From Edaphochlamys debaryana (taxonomy: Eukaryota; Chlorophyta; Chlorophyceae; Chlamydomonadales), in NCBI GenBank assembly GCA_016858145.1, contig JAEHOE010000021.1, forward strand, positions 434,001 to 498,000: a stretch of 64,000 nucleotides of DNA, written 5' to 3'. Every line of letters starts with the position of its first letter. The stretch's first letter is position 1. The notes beneath the pieces were generated by a model, which worked only from the letters and a program-made list of their open reading frames with translations, ran no database searches and had not been told where the DNA came from. A program made the position numbers and the translations under genes. Below, piece after piece: positions 53,099-64,000 of the stretch.

Positions 53099-55735
53099 AT
53101 GGGCTGCGGGGCTTCGAAGGGTGAGAATGCTCAACTCAGGAGGTCTTGGATGGCATGGCATCGTTCTCAGCTGTATCGCTGCTGTGCATTGTCGCCTGAC
53201 ACGCTGCAGCGCGCCCTGTGGCCGCAGCGCCAGAGACGGCCGCAACACCCAAAGCAGCACCAGCAGGAGCGTCCGATGCTGCCGCGGAGTTTTCGCCGGA
53301 CACCAAGCCGCGGTGAGCCTTCATCGCTTCCGCTTCTGTAGACGACTGCCAAACTCACGGCGCAACTGCCCTCTTGTCTCCAGGGGTCCTGAGGCTCCCA
53401 ACGCGCAGCGAGCACAAGGTAGGGTCGTTTGGGTCCGCTCGAATGCGCCCGCATGTTCTTCTCACGAGCGGGCAGGGCACAACCTTCGCCGGTAACCCCT
53501 AACGCCTTGGTCGCACTAAATCTGCGCGACAGATGTCTTCACGGGGTCGCATGCTCAGCGGGGTCCGTCCTCACGGGACCTCGCCCCCGCCCTCACCCCG
53601 TGTTTTCCCGCCCGCCCCCCTTTGGCGTTACCCTTACAGAATCGCGGGAAGCGGCTAAGCGCGTAGATCAGATTGTGAAGGGAGGCACAGACTTCGAGGA
53701 TGACACGAAACCCGACCAGCCGGTGAGGGGAACAGAGGGGCCGGTCTTGCCGGGCTTTTGGTCAGCACTCTATACCCTGGCTCAGACCCCGCTGTGACTT
53801 CCTCTGACACCACCCATCTTGCCCGCGGCGCCAACCTCAGGCCCCAGCAGCCCCCGTTGCGTCGGGGCCAGCGCACCAACAGTCCTTACAGTCCCGACAG
53901 TGAGTGGCTGGCCTGGGCTTCGAGCGCCGCTCCGTGCTGCAGGGCGCAGCGTGCGGCAAAGTGGTTACGGCTTTGTGCCAGTGGGCAGCCCCGGTGGCAA
54001 GCACCTGGTGGCCATGAGGCCTGAGCACCTCCGCTCACTCGCGGTCCAGCCTGGGTCGTGGTCTGTGTGGGGCCCAGGCTGGATGCTGTCGACGGTGCCC
54101 AGGCTGGACGGCGCCCTGACTTGATCGGGACCTGGTTAACCCGCTGTTCGCAGGAGCGGGCAACAGGACGATGGCGGCTTCTTCCCTGAACAGGTGGGGG
54201 TGGCCAGAGGTGCCCAGCCACTCTTGAAGCCAGCGGGACGCCCATGGAGAAGCGGGGCTGGTGGATGGATGGTGGAGGTGACCAGCCACGCAGCGACGCG
54301 TCCTGGGTGACCTCTGCACGACGCCCTTGGTGCATGGATTGGGGGCTGGGCTCTGTATCACTGACGGTGGCGCGGGGTACCGTATGAGGTGAACTTTGAC
54401 CGTGTGCGTGTGCGCCCCGGCAGGTGGCACTAAACGTGGGCGGCGGTGGCGGCGGCGGGGGCAGCGGCGGCGGCGCCGGCGGGGGCAGCGGAGGCGGCGG
54501 CCAGCCGCCGGCCATGGCGCAGCAGCCGTCCAGACGGACCTCCAACCAGCAGTCCTCCACGCTGCCCATCCAGCAATACTCTTCCTTCGAGGACGAGCAG
54601 CCCTCCGCGCCCTCGGAGCGAGCGCAGGCCGCGCAGGCCGCGCCGCCCGCGCCCGCGGCCGCTGCCGATCCCAACGACCCCTGGTCCTCCCTTCAGTCCA
54701 CCTACCGCATCAAGGACGGCGCGGCGGCCGGCGGCGCGCCAGGCCGCGGCGAGTCCTACGGCGGCTCGCGCGGCGGCTCCCGCGGGGCCGACCCCGGCCA
54801 GCCCAAAGAGGTCCTGGTTCTGGGAGACGATGACGTGTTCTCGGGGGGCCACGGCCGCCCCATGAACAACACGAATAGGACGTCGGGGTACGGCGGCCGG
54901 TCGATGGGCGCGTCGATCCGGTCGGGTGTTAACCCGCCGGGCATGGGCCGTCCGCCGGCGCGGCCGCAGCAGGGCGGCTGGGGCAACGGCGAGCTGGCGC
55001 AGGCAGGAGACCTGATGGTTGGGGGCCTGGACGACGACTGGCTGGAGAACGACAAGCCGCCAGACCGGGGCCTGGCAGCGCAGCTGCCCGCCGGCGGCTT
55101 TGGCGGCGGTGGCGGCGGCGGAGGGTACGACCATGATGACTACCACGCGCCGCCGCCAAAGGCGGCGCAGGGAAAGCAGGTGCGCCGGGTCGCTGGGTTC
55201 CTGGCAGATCCGCTCGGGTGGAGCGGGATTGAGGGTCGGCAGTGTCATGGGCAGGGCCGGAGGTCAGCGCATTCATTGAATAGGGGGGCTCCTTGTCTGG
55301 CATGACGCTCATTGCCTCTGCCTCCTGTGTTCCGTAAAGAGAACTCGTGGCAGTACATTTAATTCTTAATCGTGTTCCTTTCTGCCCGCAGCACGAGGTC
55401 ATGTGCGAGGACATTGAGGACGTTGACGCCCTACTGGAGGACGAGCTGCAGGTGGGTGGGCGCGTTGGTGTGTCATACACCACACACAGGTCTTACATAG
55501 CCCTTGTTTGCATTGCGCAAGGGCTGGGGCTGGGCCGCTGGAGGGACGTGGGCCGGGGAGGGGTAGCCGGCGCAGCACAGGCTGTGGGGCAGCGTCGGGT
55601 TGTGGGCTGGGGCTGGGGCTCCGTAGCAGGGGCACGAGGGCCGCTTAGGGAGGGGGCTGGGCGGGCGACTCGCCAGCCGACCGGCCGTGTGCATCGACTG
55701 CGCCCTCACAGGACGGCGCCCCCAAGAAGAAGTGA
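53099..55735 (+). CDS. MGCGASK-type lipid-anchored, intrinsically disordered protein
   Basis: I do not recognise the family. Nine exons join in phase: 53099-53120, 53210-53312, 53384-53418, 53640-53722, 53841-53899, 54154-54193, 54424-55179, 55392-55451 and 55712-55735, 393 residues. The start MGCGASK is a textbook N-myristoylation site (Gly2) with Cys3 available for palmitoylation, as in flagellar and plasma-membrane anchored proteins. The rest is disordered: Ala/Pro-rich, then Gly/Ser/Gln-rich. It is punctuated by short acidic-aromatic motifs that look like binding motifs: GGTDFEDDTKPDQP, YSSFEDEQPS, DPNDPWSSLQSTYRIKDG, EVLVLGDDDVFSGG, LMVGGLDDDWLENDKPP, and near the end CEDIEDVDALLEDELQ. 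It ends in PKKK. The repeated acidic clusters suggest a scaffold or adaptor at a membrane, possibly ciliary; this is inference from composition only. Confidence 0.82.
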
Positions 55736-57591
55736 TGACGGGGGAATGTGTTGAGGCGCAGAGAAGCCCGGAGTTTCATGGTGTGTCGGGCCGTAGCGAG
55801 TCGTGGGCGGCCCGCGGTTAGCTGGTATCTGGGCGGACCCCCTTGCGGCCTCTCCGCTCCGGCCCCGCTTGGGCTGACGCTTTCAGCACCCGCTTTGAAG
55901 CTAGGGGGCGCCCGGCCTTACTTACAGGGATGCATGCGTAGCGCCGTCAGAGCTCTGCCGGCAACTGCCCTTGCAGTACATTCTTCCCACCAGTACATCC
56001 GCCCTGTGTCCCTCAACACGACATCGCCCCCCTTCCTGCTCTTTCCCTGTGCGCCTCGCAGCTCCAAGGCCTATCAAAAAAGAAGCTCCCAGTGAAGCCC
56101 GGAGCTTGGTAGGATGACCGGTGACTGAACCAACGGCGCCTCTGTCGGCTTTGCGGACCGCCGTGCTCGACCGCTGTGCCGAAGCCGCCGCGGAGCGTTC
56201 GGCGTGCCTGGCCGCCGCAGCAACAGCAAAGGCGGCAATAACCGATGTGAGCGTGATAGCGGCGTGGACGCCAGGAGGTGACGGAACAGCAGGGGGGAAG
56301 CAGGGAGGCAAACTGGGCTCGGCGGCATGACGCATGGGGGCTTGGGGTGGGTCGATGCATCGGGGCCAACGGTCTGACGGACGGGAGGCGGACGTACAGG
56401 GATACTGATGGACGCCGGGTTGGACCCTTAGCTTGGCTGGGGCGGTGCGTGAGCAAGGCAGCCTGGCGGTGAGAGAGCCGCCTAGGAGCCGGCCCCGCCG
56501 TTGGGCGTTGGGAGCACGGGGGCTAACGAACGTGTTAGGAGAGGAGGCCTGGGGCCTAAGGAGCGGGTACGGATATGGGAGGCCATGACATGGATTCGGG
56601 AGGGCGGTGCCAATCCGTCGGCCATGCATGTGCCGACCATGCTCGCCGAGGAGGCGGGCCGCGGCTGGCTACGGTGCCGTGTATCGTATGTGCTGAGGGC
56701 CACGGCCTTACCTGCAGGACGTGTCATGTGGATTAGACTGATTGGACTGATAAGAGATAAGAGTGATGATGAAGACAGGCGACGCCGCCTGTTACGGCGG
56801 CTTGTCCGGGGCACTCCGGCCCCTCCCGGCCTCACTGTGCTTCAAGTTAGAGGTTGGGTACTCGCAGTTGCCGCCGGTCAAATGACTCCTAAGGGCTGCC
56901 CAGAGTCATTGTGAGCCGGCGCCTGCCGGAAGTGCCCGCAGGCACTGCCCAGCCGCCCCCGCATGTATGTCCTAAGTTCCCCGGCAAACCCGGCTTCATG
57001 TCGGAAAGGCACGTACCCCACACCTGGGTACGCCCGATGCGCATTTTGCGCTTTCAAGCACGCAATTTCGCGCCTACGCCGAAGCACACCTGCTGACAAA
57101 TACAACAGCGACGCTCGCGGGCTGAGCACGTTGCGGCCTGCAGACAGCTAGGAAGGGCTGTGCGCTCGCGCGCCACAACTGCATTGTACCCTGCTGCACA
57201 TGTGACAAGACCTCTAGATAATGACGACAAACAAATGTGGAAGGCTGGCCGCTGCCAGCCGGTGACATGGAGTGGTGACCCGCGGCCCGAGAAGCAGCTC
57301 GATAACAACTACATCTCTAGAAGATGAAGGCGGTAACCTCGGCGCAGATGCAAGACGCGGCTCCCGCACCGCTGCAGTGCGTGCGTTTCATCCGGTTGCT
57401 GTCAGCAGCTGACTGCTTCCCAAGAGGTGCGGCCTGGTGCGGAGAGCCCGGTTATGCGCAGTGGGGCCAGCCGGGTCTCCTGGTGGGGGGGGAGGCTGTG
57501 GGTTTCGGCCGGCGTCCCGAGGGCGCGATCTGGGGGCTGTCCCAGGTGCCGCCCCCCCCCCCGTTCATACCGTCTCACACCGGCCCCTGCG
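55736..57591. other. Intergenic stretch; possible 5' exons of the DUF1399 gene at its end
   Basis: No separate gene is supported. Sequence at 57324-57560 could hold the start of the DUF1399 protein, but I could not fix a start codon and splice path. Confidence 0.4.
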
Positions 57592-60500
57592 CGCTACGTC
57601 CTGGTGGACACAGGCGGAGTGTACTCTGGCTTCTACGCTCTCCAGGTTTGTGGGGCGGCGACCGCCCTGCCTTCTTTGTTGCCGGGAAGCTTTGACGTGT
57701 GCCAGCGTAGAGGGTACAGTCTGAGCATAAGGAGAGAGCTGGGGCCCTGGCACCCTCCCCTGCGCTGGGATGCATGGTCATCTTGGGTAATCGCCTCGCC
57801 TCCCTCAGGCCGCTCTGCGCTATGAGACGGTGTGGTGCAAATTGCTTCAGGAGCAGCATCAGGCCCGGAGCAGCCCAGCGGGAGGCGGCCCAGAGGCCCA
57901 GAGAGGCCCAGCAAAGGCCGGCCCGCCCCCGGCCGAGGCTGAGCCCATGATGCCGCCCCTCGACGTGGCGTACGCCTGGTGCGGGGGAGCCGAGCCGTTG
58001 CGTGCGTGGCAGAGAGGGACGCGGAGGGGCGGTGTGGAGGCCCGTTCGAGCGGATGCCGACACGGGATTGTGTAGGGAACCATACGAACGGAACGTACTA
58101 GATGAAGGGGCTTCTCGCCTGACGGTCCGCAGCTCCGCACGGCCCCCATCCTCTGCGCCCCGCACGCAGGCTGGTGCACCGACAGGACCCTACGGTCTAC
58201 GCCCGGGATCTTTCGGGCCTGGGCCTCAGCACGGATGCAGCGCACGGCTACCCGCCGCGCCAGGCCTTCGGCTTCGGCCCCTCGCGCCCGTCAGACTGGC
58301 AGGCCTGGGCCGCAGCCGCCGGCAAGGCGCCCGCCTGGCCCCCGCCGCCCCCGGGGTCGGACTTCGACCTCACGCAGGGGCTGTCGCCGGCGGCGCCCCC
58401 CGCCTTCGCCATGCACCTGGTGAGCGGGTTGGGGTTGGGGGCGTGTGGGGCGTGTGGGGCGGGAGAGGGGGATTGGAGGGGTGGGGAGGGTGGGGGTTGG
58501 GCGGGAAGGTGCAGGCTAAGGAGCGCAAGGGAAGAGGCAGGATGTGGGCTGGTGAGGGACCACACCTGCCTGCCATTTCATTGCGGGCCAGGCTGCAACG
58601 GTCGGCGCACCTTCCACCTGCACTCCTGCCGCCCGTACGGGAGCAGCGACGACAAGACGAAGGCTGCTGGTGATTAAGCGCGTTCCGCTCGCCCTCCTGC
58701 GCCCCCACAGGCTGAGGCGATGCAGCGGTTCTCGGGCCTGCTGCACTCGTGGCTGCGGCCGCACTACCTGGACCCGGACTTCCTGGAGCGGGCCCGTGGG
58801 AGGTAACTGTGTGTGTGTGAAGGGGGGCAAGGGGCTGCTGGGTGGGTGCTCTGGGGCTTGGAGGGCGGGTGGGTGGGTGGGGTTGACGGGCAGGATGGAG
58901 GGTGTTGCCGGCCCCTGTTTCTCAGAGGGAACGCGAGGATAGGCGAGGCGAGGCTTGGGGAGCCATGGTGAGGCAAGCCAAGAATGTCAGGCAAGGCGAG
59001 GGTGCTGGCGGAGGATCCCGTTTGGTAGCCCATAGTTGGTGAGGACAGCACACTTAGCTTGCCCCAAGCCGACGTAGATCCGCTGGACTGACGCTTCCGT
59101 CCTCGACTTGTTGGCCTTCGATCGACGCGGTTGCCCCTTGCCTTCCGTGCCGCAGGTACGGCCGCTTCATGGAGCTCGTACGGCAGCACCCGGACCGCAC
59201 ACTCGTACCGGCGGCCGACATAGCGCTCGTGTGGCACACGCACATGGGCCTGTCGGGCTCGTACGCGCAGGCCTGTACGGCGCTGTACGGCACCAGCAGG
59301 GACGGTGGTGTTTTGCCGTCGGGCGGTGCGTCGTCAGGGCGCTTGCAGGGGAGGGACCTGCCGCGACCCGACTACCTTCACCTCTCCATCAAGCGATTGG
59401 CGGCGGCGTACGGCGAAACGGCACAGCTGTACGAACAAGAGTACGGTGAGGGGCCACAAAACGCGTTGGGGCCTGGAGAGCAATGCGTCGGCGGATGACT
59501 TCGGGTAGCTCGAGATGGCCTGGGATCAGTCGAGAGAGCGCGCCACCATCCCCCTTCCAGCTATGCCAACCCTCGCTCACCCCTCTCTCGCCCTGCGGGT
59601 ACCGTACGCGCTGGTTTGGGCGAGAGTGCACACGCCTCCTTCCCCGTTCCGATCGCCCTGCCCCCCGCACATTCTGACCTCTTGTTCACACGTGCAGGCG
59701 AGCCGTTCGTGGATGCCGACTCGGCCTGGGTCCCCCCCAGCCTGCCATACCCCCTGGCGGCCACCCGAAGCCCGCTGCTGCCCGTGCTGCGCCTGTACGA
59801 GGACCAGCCCAACAAGCTGGAGGCAAGCGACAGGTGAGGCCGTGGCTGTAGTACGCAGCGGAAGTGTGCAGCAGGGAACAAGACGATAGGTCCGGGCCAG
59901 GTGCCTGGATGCTTACATCGCCTGGACGTCGCACAACAGTGGCTTTGGCTGGCAACACCTTGTGCCCCAGGATAGGGGCGCAGAAAAGCTCTAAACTTCC
60001 TGCTGAGGGTAGTGACCTGCAGCCGCCGTCATGCTAACCACCCCGAACCGACCCTGCTTGGCCGCAGAGGAACCGCTGCGCTAAAGGCGCGCGCCTGCGG
60101 TGCGGCAGGGCTGTCCTTTGCGCCGAGCGCCGTGCCGCGCGCGGGCGCGCACTCCATCTACGCGGCCTGGGCCGCCGCCAAGGCGCTGGGGGCGGCCGTG
60201 GAGGCGGCGCCGGTGTGCGGCTGCCTGCCGTTCGCGGACGTGGACGGGGAGTCACGCGTGGCGAGGTGGGGCTGGTTGGGGCATGGGGCAGCCCCATGGC
60301 AAGAAGGGCCACGCGTTCCCGAACACACCACCGGCTACGACGTTGTCATTTCACCTCAGGGCTCTGGCGCCCAAAGCTGCTTAGCCCGTTCTCCCACAAA
60401 CACTCCCCACTCCCCGCTCCCCACTCCCCTTCTGACGCCCTCTCAGGGCGCTTGCCTCCAAGCTGGTGGGATTGGCCTTCTTCCTGGACCTGCCCGCATA

Positions 60501-62722
60501 CCACACGCACCCCTTCGTGGCGGCCATGCGCCCCAAGCGGGGGCTGTGGGAGCGGGGGGGCAGCACCGCACACGGCGCGGCGGCAGGCGCAGCAGCAGAG
60601 GCGACGGCAGGGGCGGCGGCAGGCGCGGCAGGCGCGGCAGGGGTGGCAGGGGTGTCAGGCGCGGCAGGGATGGCATCAGGCGCGGCAGGGGTGGCGGCGG
60701 CAGGTGCGGCAGGGGCGGCGGCGGCAGGGGCGGCAGGGGCAGCAGCAGGCTCATCAGCAGCAGCAGGGGTGGCAGGCGCGGCAGGCACAGCAGGCCCGGC
60801 AGACAGGACCAGCGCTGGGTCCGGAGCGCGGAGCAGCGGCCGCGAGGGCGGGGCCGGCGCCGGGACCGGCGCAGGAGGAGGCCGCAGCGCGGGAGGGGCC
60901 TGCGCAGCGAGCGGAGGTGATGCCGGCGGTGGAGGCAGCGCGGGAGGGGCGTTGTTCCTGGGCACAGCCGCCCGCGTCTCTTTCCGTGAGGCGAGAGGTA
61001 AGCGAGAATTGCCACGGGCGCATCCTTGCTCAGCGTCTGCTGCGCCCCGCAGCGCACCCCTAGCGCCTTCGACAGCCACAGCCGCCTCTTATCATCACCG
61101 CAACCCCTCACACCATCCCCTCTGGCGCCCTGCGCCCATCGCAATCCCTTCGCCCCCAGTGTCCAGCGGCGGCGGCAGCGCCTACGGCCCCCTGGTGCCA
61201 ACCTCTCCCGACGCCGGCCCCGGCACCGCCTTCACCACCACCCTCAACCCCTTGGCCGAGGGCCTACCCGCCCTGGGCCCAGGGCCGCTCCGTGCACAGC
61301 CCAGCCTCGGCTCCGCCGCCTCAGCCAGAGGCTCTGCCTTTGCAGCCGCGACCCTGCTGAACGGCACAGGGTCAGGGGCGGGGGCGGGCGGAGGGGGGCG
61401 GCCCGGGGCGCCGCTGGCGTTCTCGGCGGAGGGCCTGTCGCCCTACCGCGGCCCGGGGACGCCCACGTTCCGACTTCACGACGTGGACCACTTTGTGAGG
61501 CAGGGGGGGCGGGAGGGGATGGACAGGGGCAGGGTAGCGAGCGTTAAGTAGCGGCAGACCCTGACGGGAGCAGAGGGCGCAGGGCAATTCGCCGGCAGGG
61601 CCGGGGATAGGATGCACCTGGGGCACACCGTGACACGCTCAACCGCCTGCTTGTGTACGGCATGTACGGCAGGTCGCGTCGTACCAGTTTAACTTCGAGA
61701 TGCTGGGCGTGGGCCGAGCGCTGATCGCGGCGGGCGTGGCGGGCCCCAGCGGCCGCGCGGCCTACACCTGCCGGGGCCTGGGCGCGCGGCTGTCGCGGCA
61801 CAAGTTCGTCGAAGCCCTCACGCGAGCTTTCGACGCGGCCTGGCAGCAGGCGGCGGCGTCGAACGGTCGGTCCGTCATGGGGGCGGCGGCGCAGGCCAAC
61901 CGCAAGGCGGCGGTGCGTGCGGCGCGAGGCGGCGGCGCGGGCGCACGGCTGGAGGGGTCGGCGCCGGTGTGGGGAACCGCGGGCCCCGGGGCCGCGGCCC
62001 CAGCGCTGGGGGATGACTTCTACGCTATCGCCAACTACATTCCCGTCATCAACATTCAGGTGCGTGTTCAGGTTGCGGCAGCCTCTAATTTGTGTTTCGC
62101 GGGGGAGCGACGAGGCAGCACGGGGGGTGGCGGTAAGTGGCGGTGTGTGTGGTCAGGTGGCCGTATGCGTCTGGGTAGTCTGGGTTTACGGGGAGCTGAG
62201 AGGCGGCGCATGCCCGTGATGGACCTCCAGGTGCGGCGTGTGCGCCGGGCTGGGCGAGACGGCCTAGGTAGCGCCGTGTTTTTGGGTTATCCGGGCTCGG
62301 GATGTGGTCGGGGCGAGTCAGGCGCAAGGACTGGGCGGACCGGGAATCGCCAGGGCATGCGTCTTCAGCCCTCTGAGTGCTGTGACCACGCACGGCGTCT
62401 GCATGCCCGCCTAGCCCCCTCTCCGGTGCGGGCCGGCATCGCGCCTGAGGTTGCTTGAGGGCAAGGGTGACGTGGAGCGAGGCTGGACGCTGTGACCATG
62501 TGAGTGGCTGACCGCCCTTGCCCCGCCGCCCACGCACCGTCGAACGCTCCGCGCCCTCAGGTGGAGGACGGCGAGGGTGGCGAGGGCGGAGAGGCCCTGG
62601 ACCTGGGCGAGTTCATGGTACCGGTGGACCCCCAGGCGGCGGACGCAGAGGGGTCTCCAGCGCGGCTCCCACAGGCCCCGCCGGGAGCGGCTTCAGGCGC
62701 CAAGCACGCTCGTCAGCAGTAG
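57592..62722 (+). CDS. DUF1399 (GRDP-like) protein, 5' end unresolved
   Basis: DUF1399 proteins, including the plant glycine-rich domain proteins GRDP1/2, carry a repeated motif around W-H-x-H; their function is poorly known (stress and development in plants). Exons: up to 57645, then 57809-57978, 58170-58419, 58711-58802, 59156-59445, 59698-59833, 60068-60265, 60447-60997, 61160-61494, 61673-62059 and 62561-62722, all phase-consistent, about 874 residues. Diagnostic parts: PPLDVAYAWLVHRQDP (first, degenerate motif), LRPHYLDPDFLERARGRYGR and LVPAADIALVWHTHMGLSGS (second motif). The exon at 60447 carries a roughly 130-residue Ala/Gly/Val run coded by GCAGGGGTGGCAGG-like repeats. A later part has INIQVEDGEGGEGG before an unremarkable C-terminus. 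The first visible exon (VDTGGVYSGFYALQ) is placed by frame only. Confidence 0.8.
60580..60810 (+). repeat. GCAGGxGCGGCAGG imperfect repeat coding an Ala/Gly run
   Basis: Within the DUF1399 gene exon 60447-60997, short GCAGG(G/C)GCGGC words recur many times, keeping frame and coding Ala, Gly and some Val. It is probably a slippage-expanded insertion between conserved parts. Confidence 0.8.
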
Positions 62723-64000
62723 CGCGCATGTATTGTCAGCGGATATACGGTACTTGAAGGCAGGCGGCGGCGGCGGGGCGCGGCCCCAAATGCGCCGGGT
62801 TGAGCCTCCGTGCACCGTGCGCGTGACGCCCCTGTGTCAGTCGTCTGCCGTCAACGCAGTAGGGCGTGCACGCCGTTATGTGCGGTATCGCATGTGCCGA
62901 TGAGCGTCAGGTGCTGGCCGGGCCGGGCTTGGCAGCACGCTTTCGAGCATGCATGGAGCCTCGCGTGATGAACCACTGCTGGCGTTCACACCCTACCTAT
63001 CTAGAGTAGCCAGCCCGACGCACGCGGCGTGGCCGGGACCTCAGACGTTTGCTGTGCTGCGGTGCGATGGTTGCTGCGCCAGAGACTCCCCTCGCCTCGG
63101 AGACCTTCGTTGTGGCATTTAGCGAGCGAGGTACCGAGGTAGCCGAGGTGGGTGGCGGGCGGTCTCTCACTGCATAATGGACGCTTGCAAATCCCAATCA
63201 ATTGGGGCATCAGTCTCGACGGCTACGCTACCTAGCTGTTTGGGGAGGGCGGAGTGGCCCCGCCAGATCCTCATCAGGGAGAGGGGTGGGCTCGGGGATA
63301 GGCCTATCCTAGGACTGCAAGGGTGCTCCTGCGGGCGGGCAAGATGCGGAGACGGCGGATGTATGCAGGCCGACTCCAGGCAGCCTTCACTCCGTACATT
63401 TCACTCCGTACGCGCGATGCTCGGGCTTCAACCCATACCTCCATAACCATACATCATACGTACACGACCTTCTGCGACGGTACGCATCGCCGGGCTAAGT
63501 AAGCAGCGTCGAGACAAAGAAACAAAGAACCTCACGCCAGGCATCGAGCTTTCAGAAGCACCCAGAGACAGGTCTCCCGCATCATGCTTGCGTGGCTTGG
63601 CTCCGCACTTGCAAGGGCGGAGGCCACACATGAGAGTAACGCAGACATGCGCGGCGACTACGCTTGCGAGTTGCCGACCCAGTGGCTTTCAACAGTGGCG
63701 CTGGACTGCTGCTGCTTGCTATGGTTGCGGCCTATATGTCCGTGATGGTATCAGGTGGGCTTGCAGCCAAGCGGCGGGGTCGGACCCGCGGTTCCGCCGC
63801 ACGGCTGATAACTTGAGGGAGGCGGGAGCCCATAGATGACGGAGACATGAATTGGGACAGCCTCTGACGTAGCAATTCGGGTGGTCGGCGGACATGTCAG
63901 GAGGAAAGTCGCTCGAACAATTTGAAACTGTACAGTTTTCACATGTGAGGTTGAAGACGCAACATAGAAGGCGCTCTGCACGCTTGCTAGCGACAGAAGG
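62723..64000. other. 3' UTR of DUF1399 gene and intergenic end of window
   Basis: No gene is supported. No clear TGTAA stands out close to the stop. Confidence 0.4.

Noticed and set aside
53900..54423. Direct joining of exon 5 to exon 7 in the MGCGASK gene
   Set aside because: It gives an immediate stop; the 40-base exon 54154-54193 restores the frame.
1..64000. Bacterial or organellar origin, tRNA, rRNA or transposase genes
   Set aside because: Genes are intron-dense with nuclear splice sites; I saw no reverse transcriptase, transposase or structural RNA signature by eye, though small RNAs could be missed.

Overview
The window is nuclear DNA of a green alga (Chlorophyta; the gene set and base composition look volvocine or chlamydomonad, but I cannot name the species). 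The evidence is very high GC, intron-dense genes with GT-AG and some GC-AG introns, TGTAA-type poly(A) signals, and plant-lineage genes: a chlorophyll-pathway magnesium chelatase subunit, plant-type ATP-citrate lyase subunit A and a plastid DUF3067 protein. Exon models below were built by hand from reading frame, splice sites and phase. Every junction inside the models of VDAC, CHLD, ACLA, PDK, the MGCGASK protein and the coiled-coil protein is phase-consistent.

Layout. 1-1623: 3' end of a protein kinase gene (+). 4258-6547: mitochondrial porin VDAC (+). 8591-16576: magnesium chelatase subunit D (+). 18395-19410: unrecognised 218-residue protein (-). 22393-24457: ankyrin-like protein with a frame problem or a 67-base intron (+). 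25518-31045: ATP-citrate lyase subunit A (+). 33244-38127: coiled-coil, low-complexity protein with an acidic Glu/Gly tail (+). 40048-41258: DUF3067 plastid protein (-, 5' end unresolved). 43476-47999: mitochondrial pyruvate dehydrogenase kinase (-). 50926-51383: orphan exon (+). 53099-55735: N-myristoylation-type disordered protein (+). 57592-62722: DUF1399 / GRDP-like protein (+, 5' end unresolved). The stretches between are long UTR or intergenic DNA with no gene I can support.

The most striking feature is not a gene. In six independent genes, short segments that span an exon-intron junction are copied into the adjacent intron, 2 to 9 times, on whichever side the splice site lies. I count about fifteen cases: kinase exon 3, VDAC exon 3, CHLD exons 10, 13 and 14, ACLA exons 4, 7, 8, 9 and 12, coiled-coil exons 2, 5 and 7, and PDK exons 2 and 4. 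Spacing is usually about 70-170 bases. Some periods are multiples of three (81, 114, 150) and stay open, so alternative use of the copied splice sites would give in-frame protein variants. The introns are also strongly strand-asymmetric: G-runs follow the donor and C-runs precede the acceptor, so the two intron arms could pair.

Functionally the recognised genes are housekeeping: tetrapyrrole synthesis (CHLD), acetyl-CoA supply (ACLA in the cytosol, PDK restraining mitochondrial pyruvate dehydrogenase) and mitochondrial metabolite exchange (VDAC). I see no operon-like organisation, mobile-element gene, rRNA, tRNA or CRISPR array.
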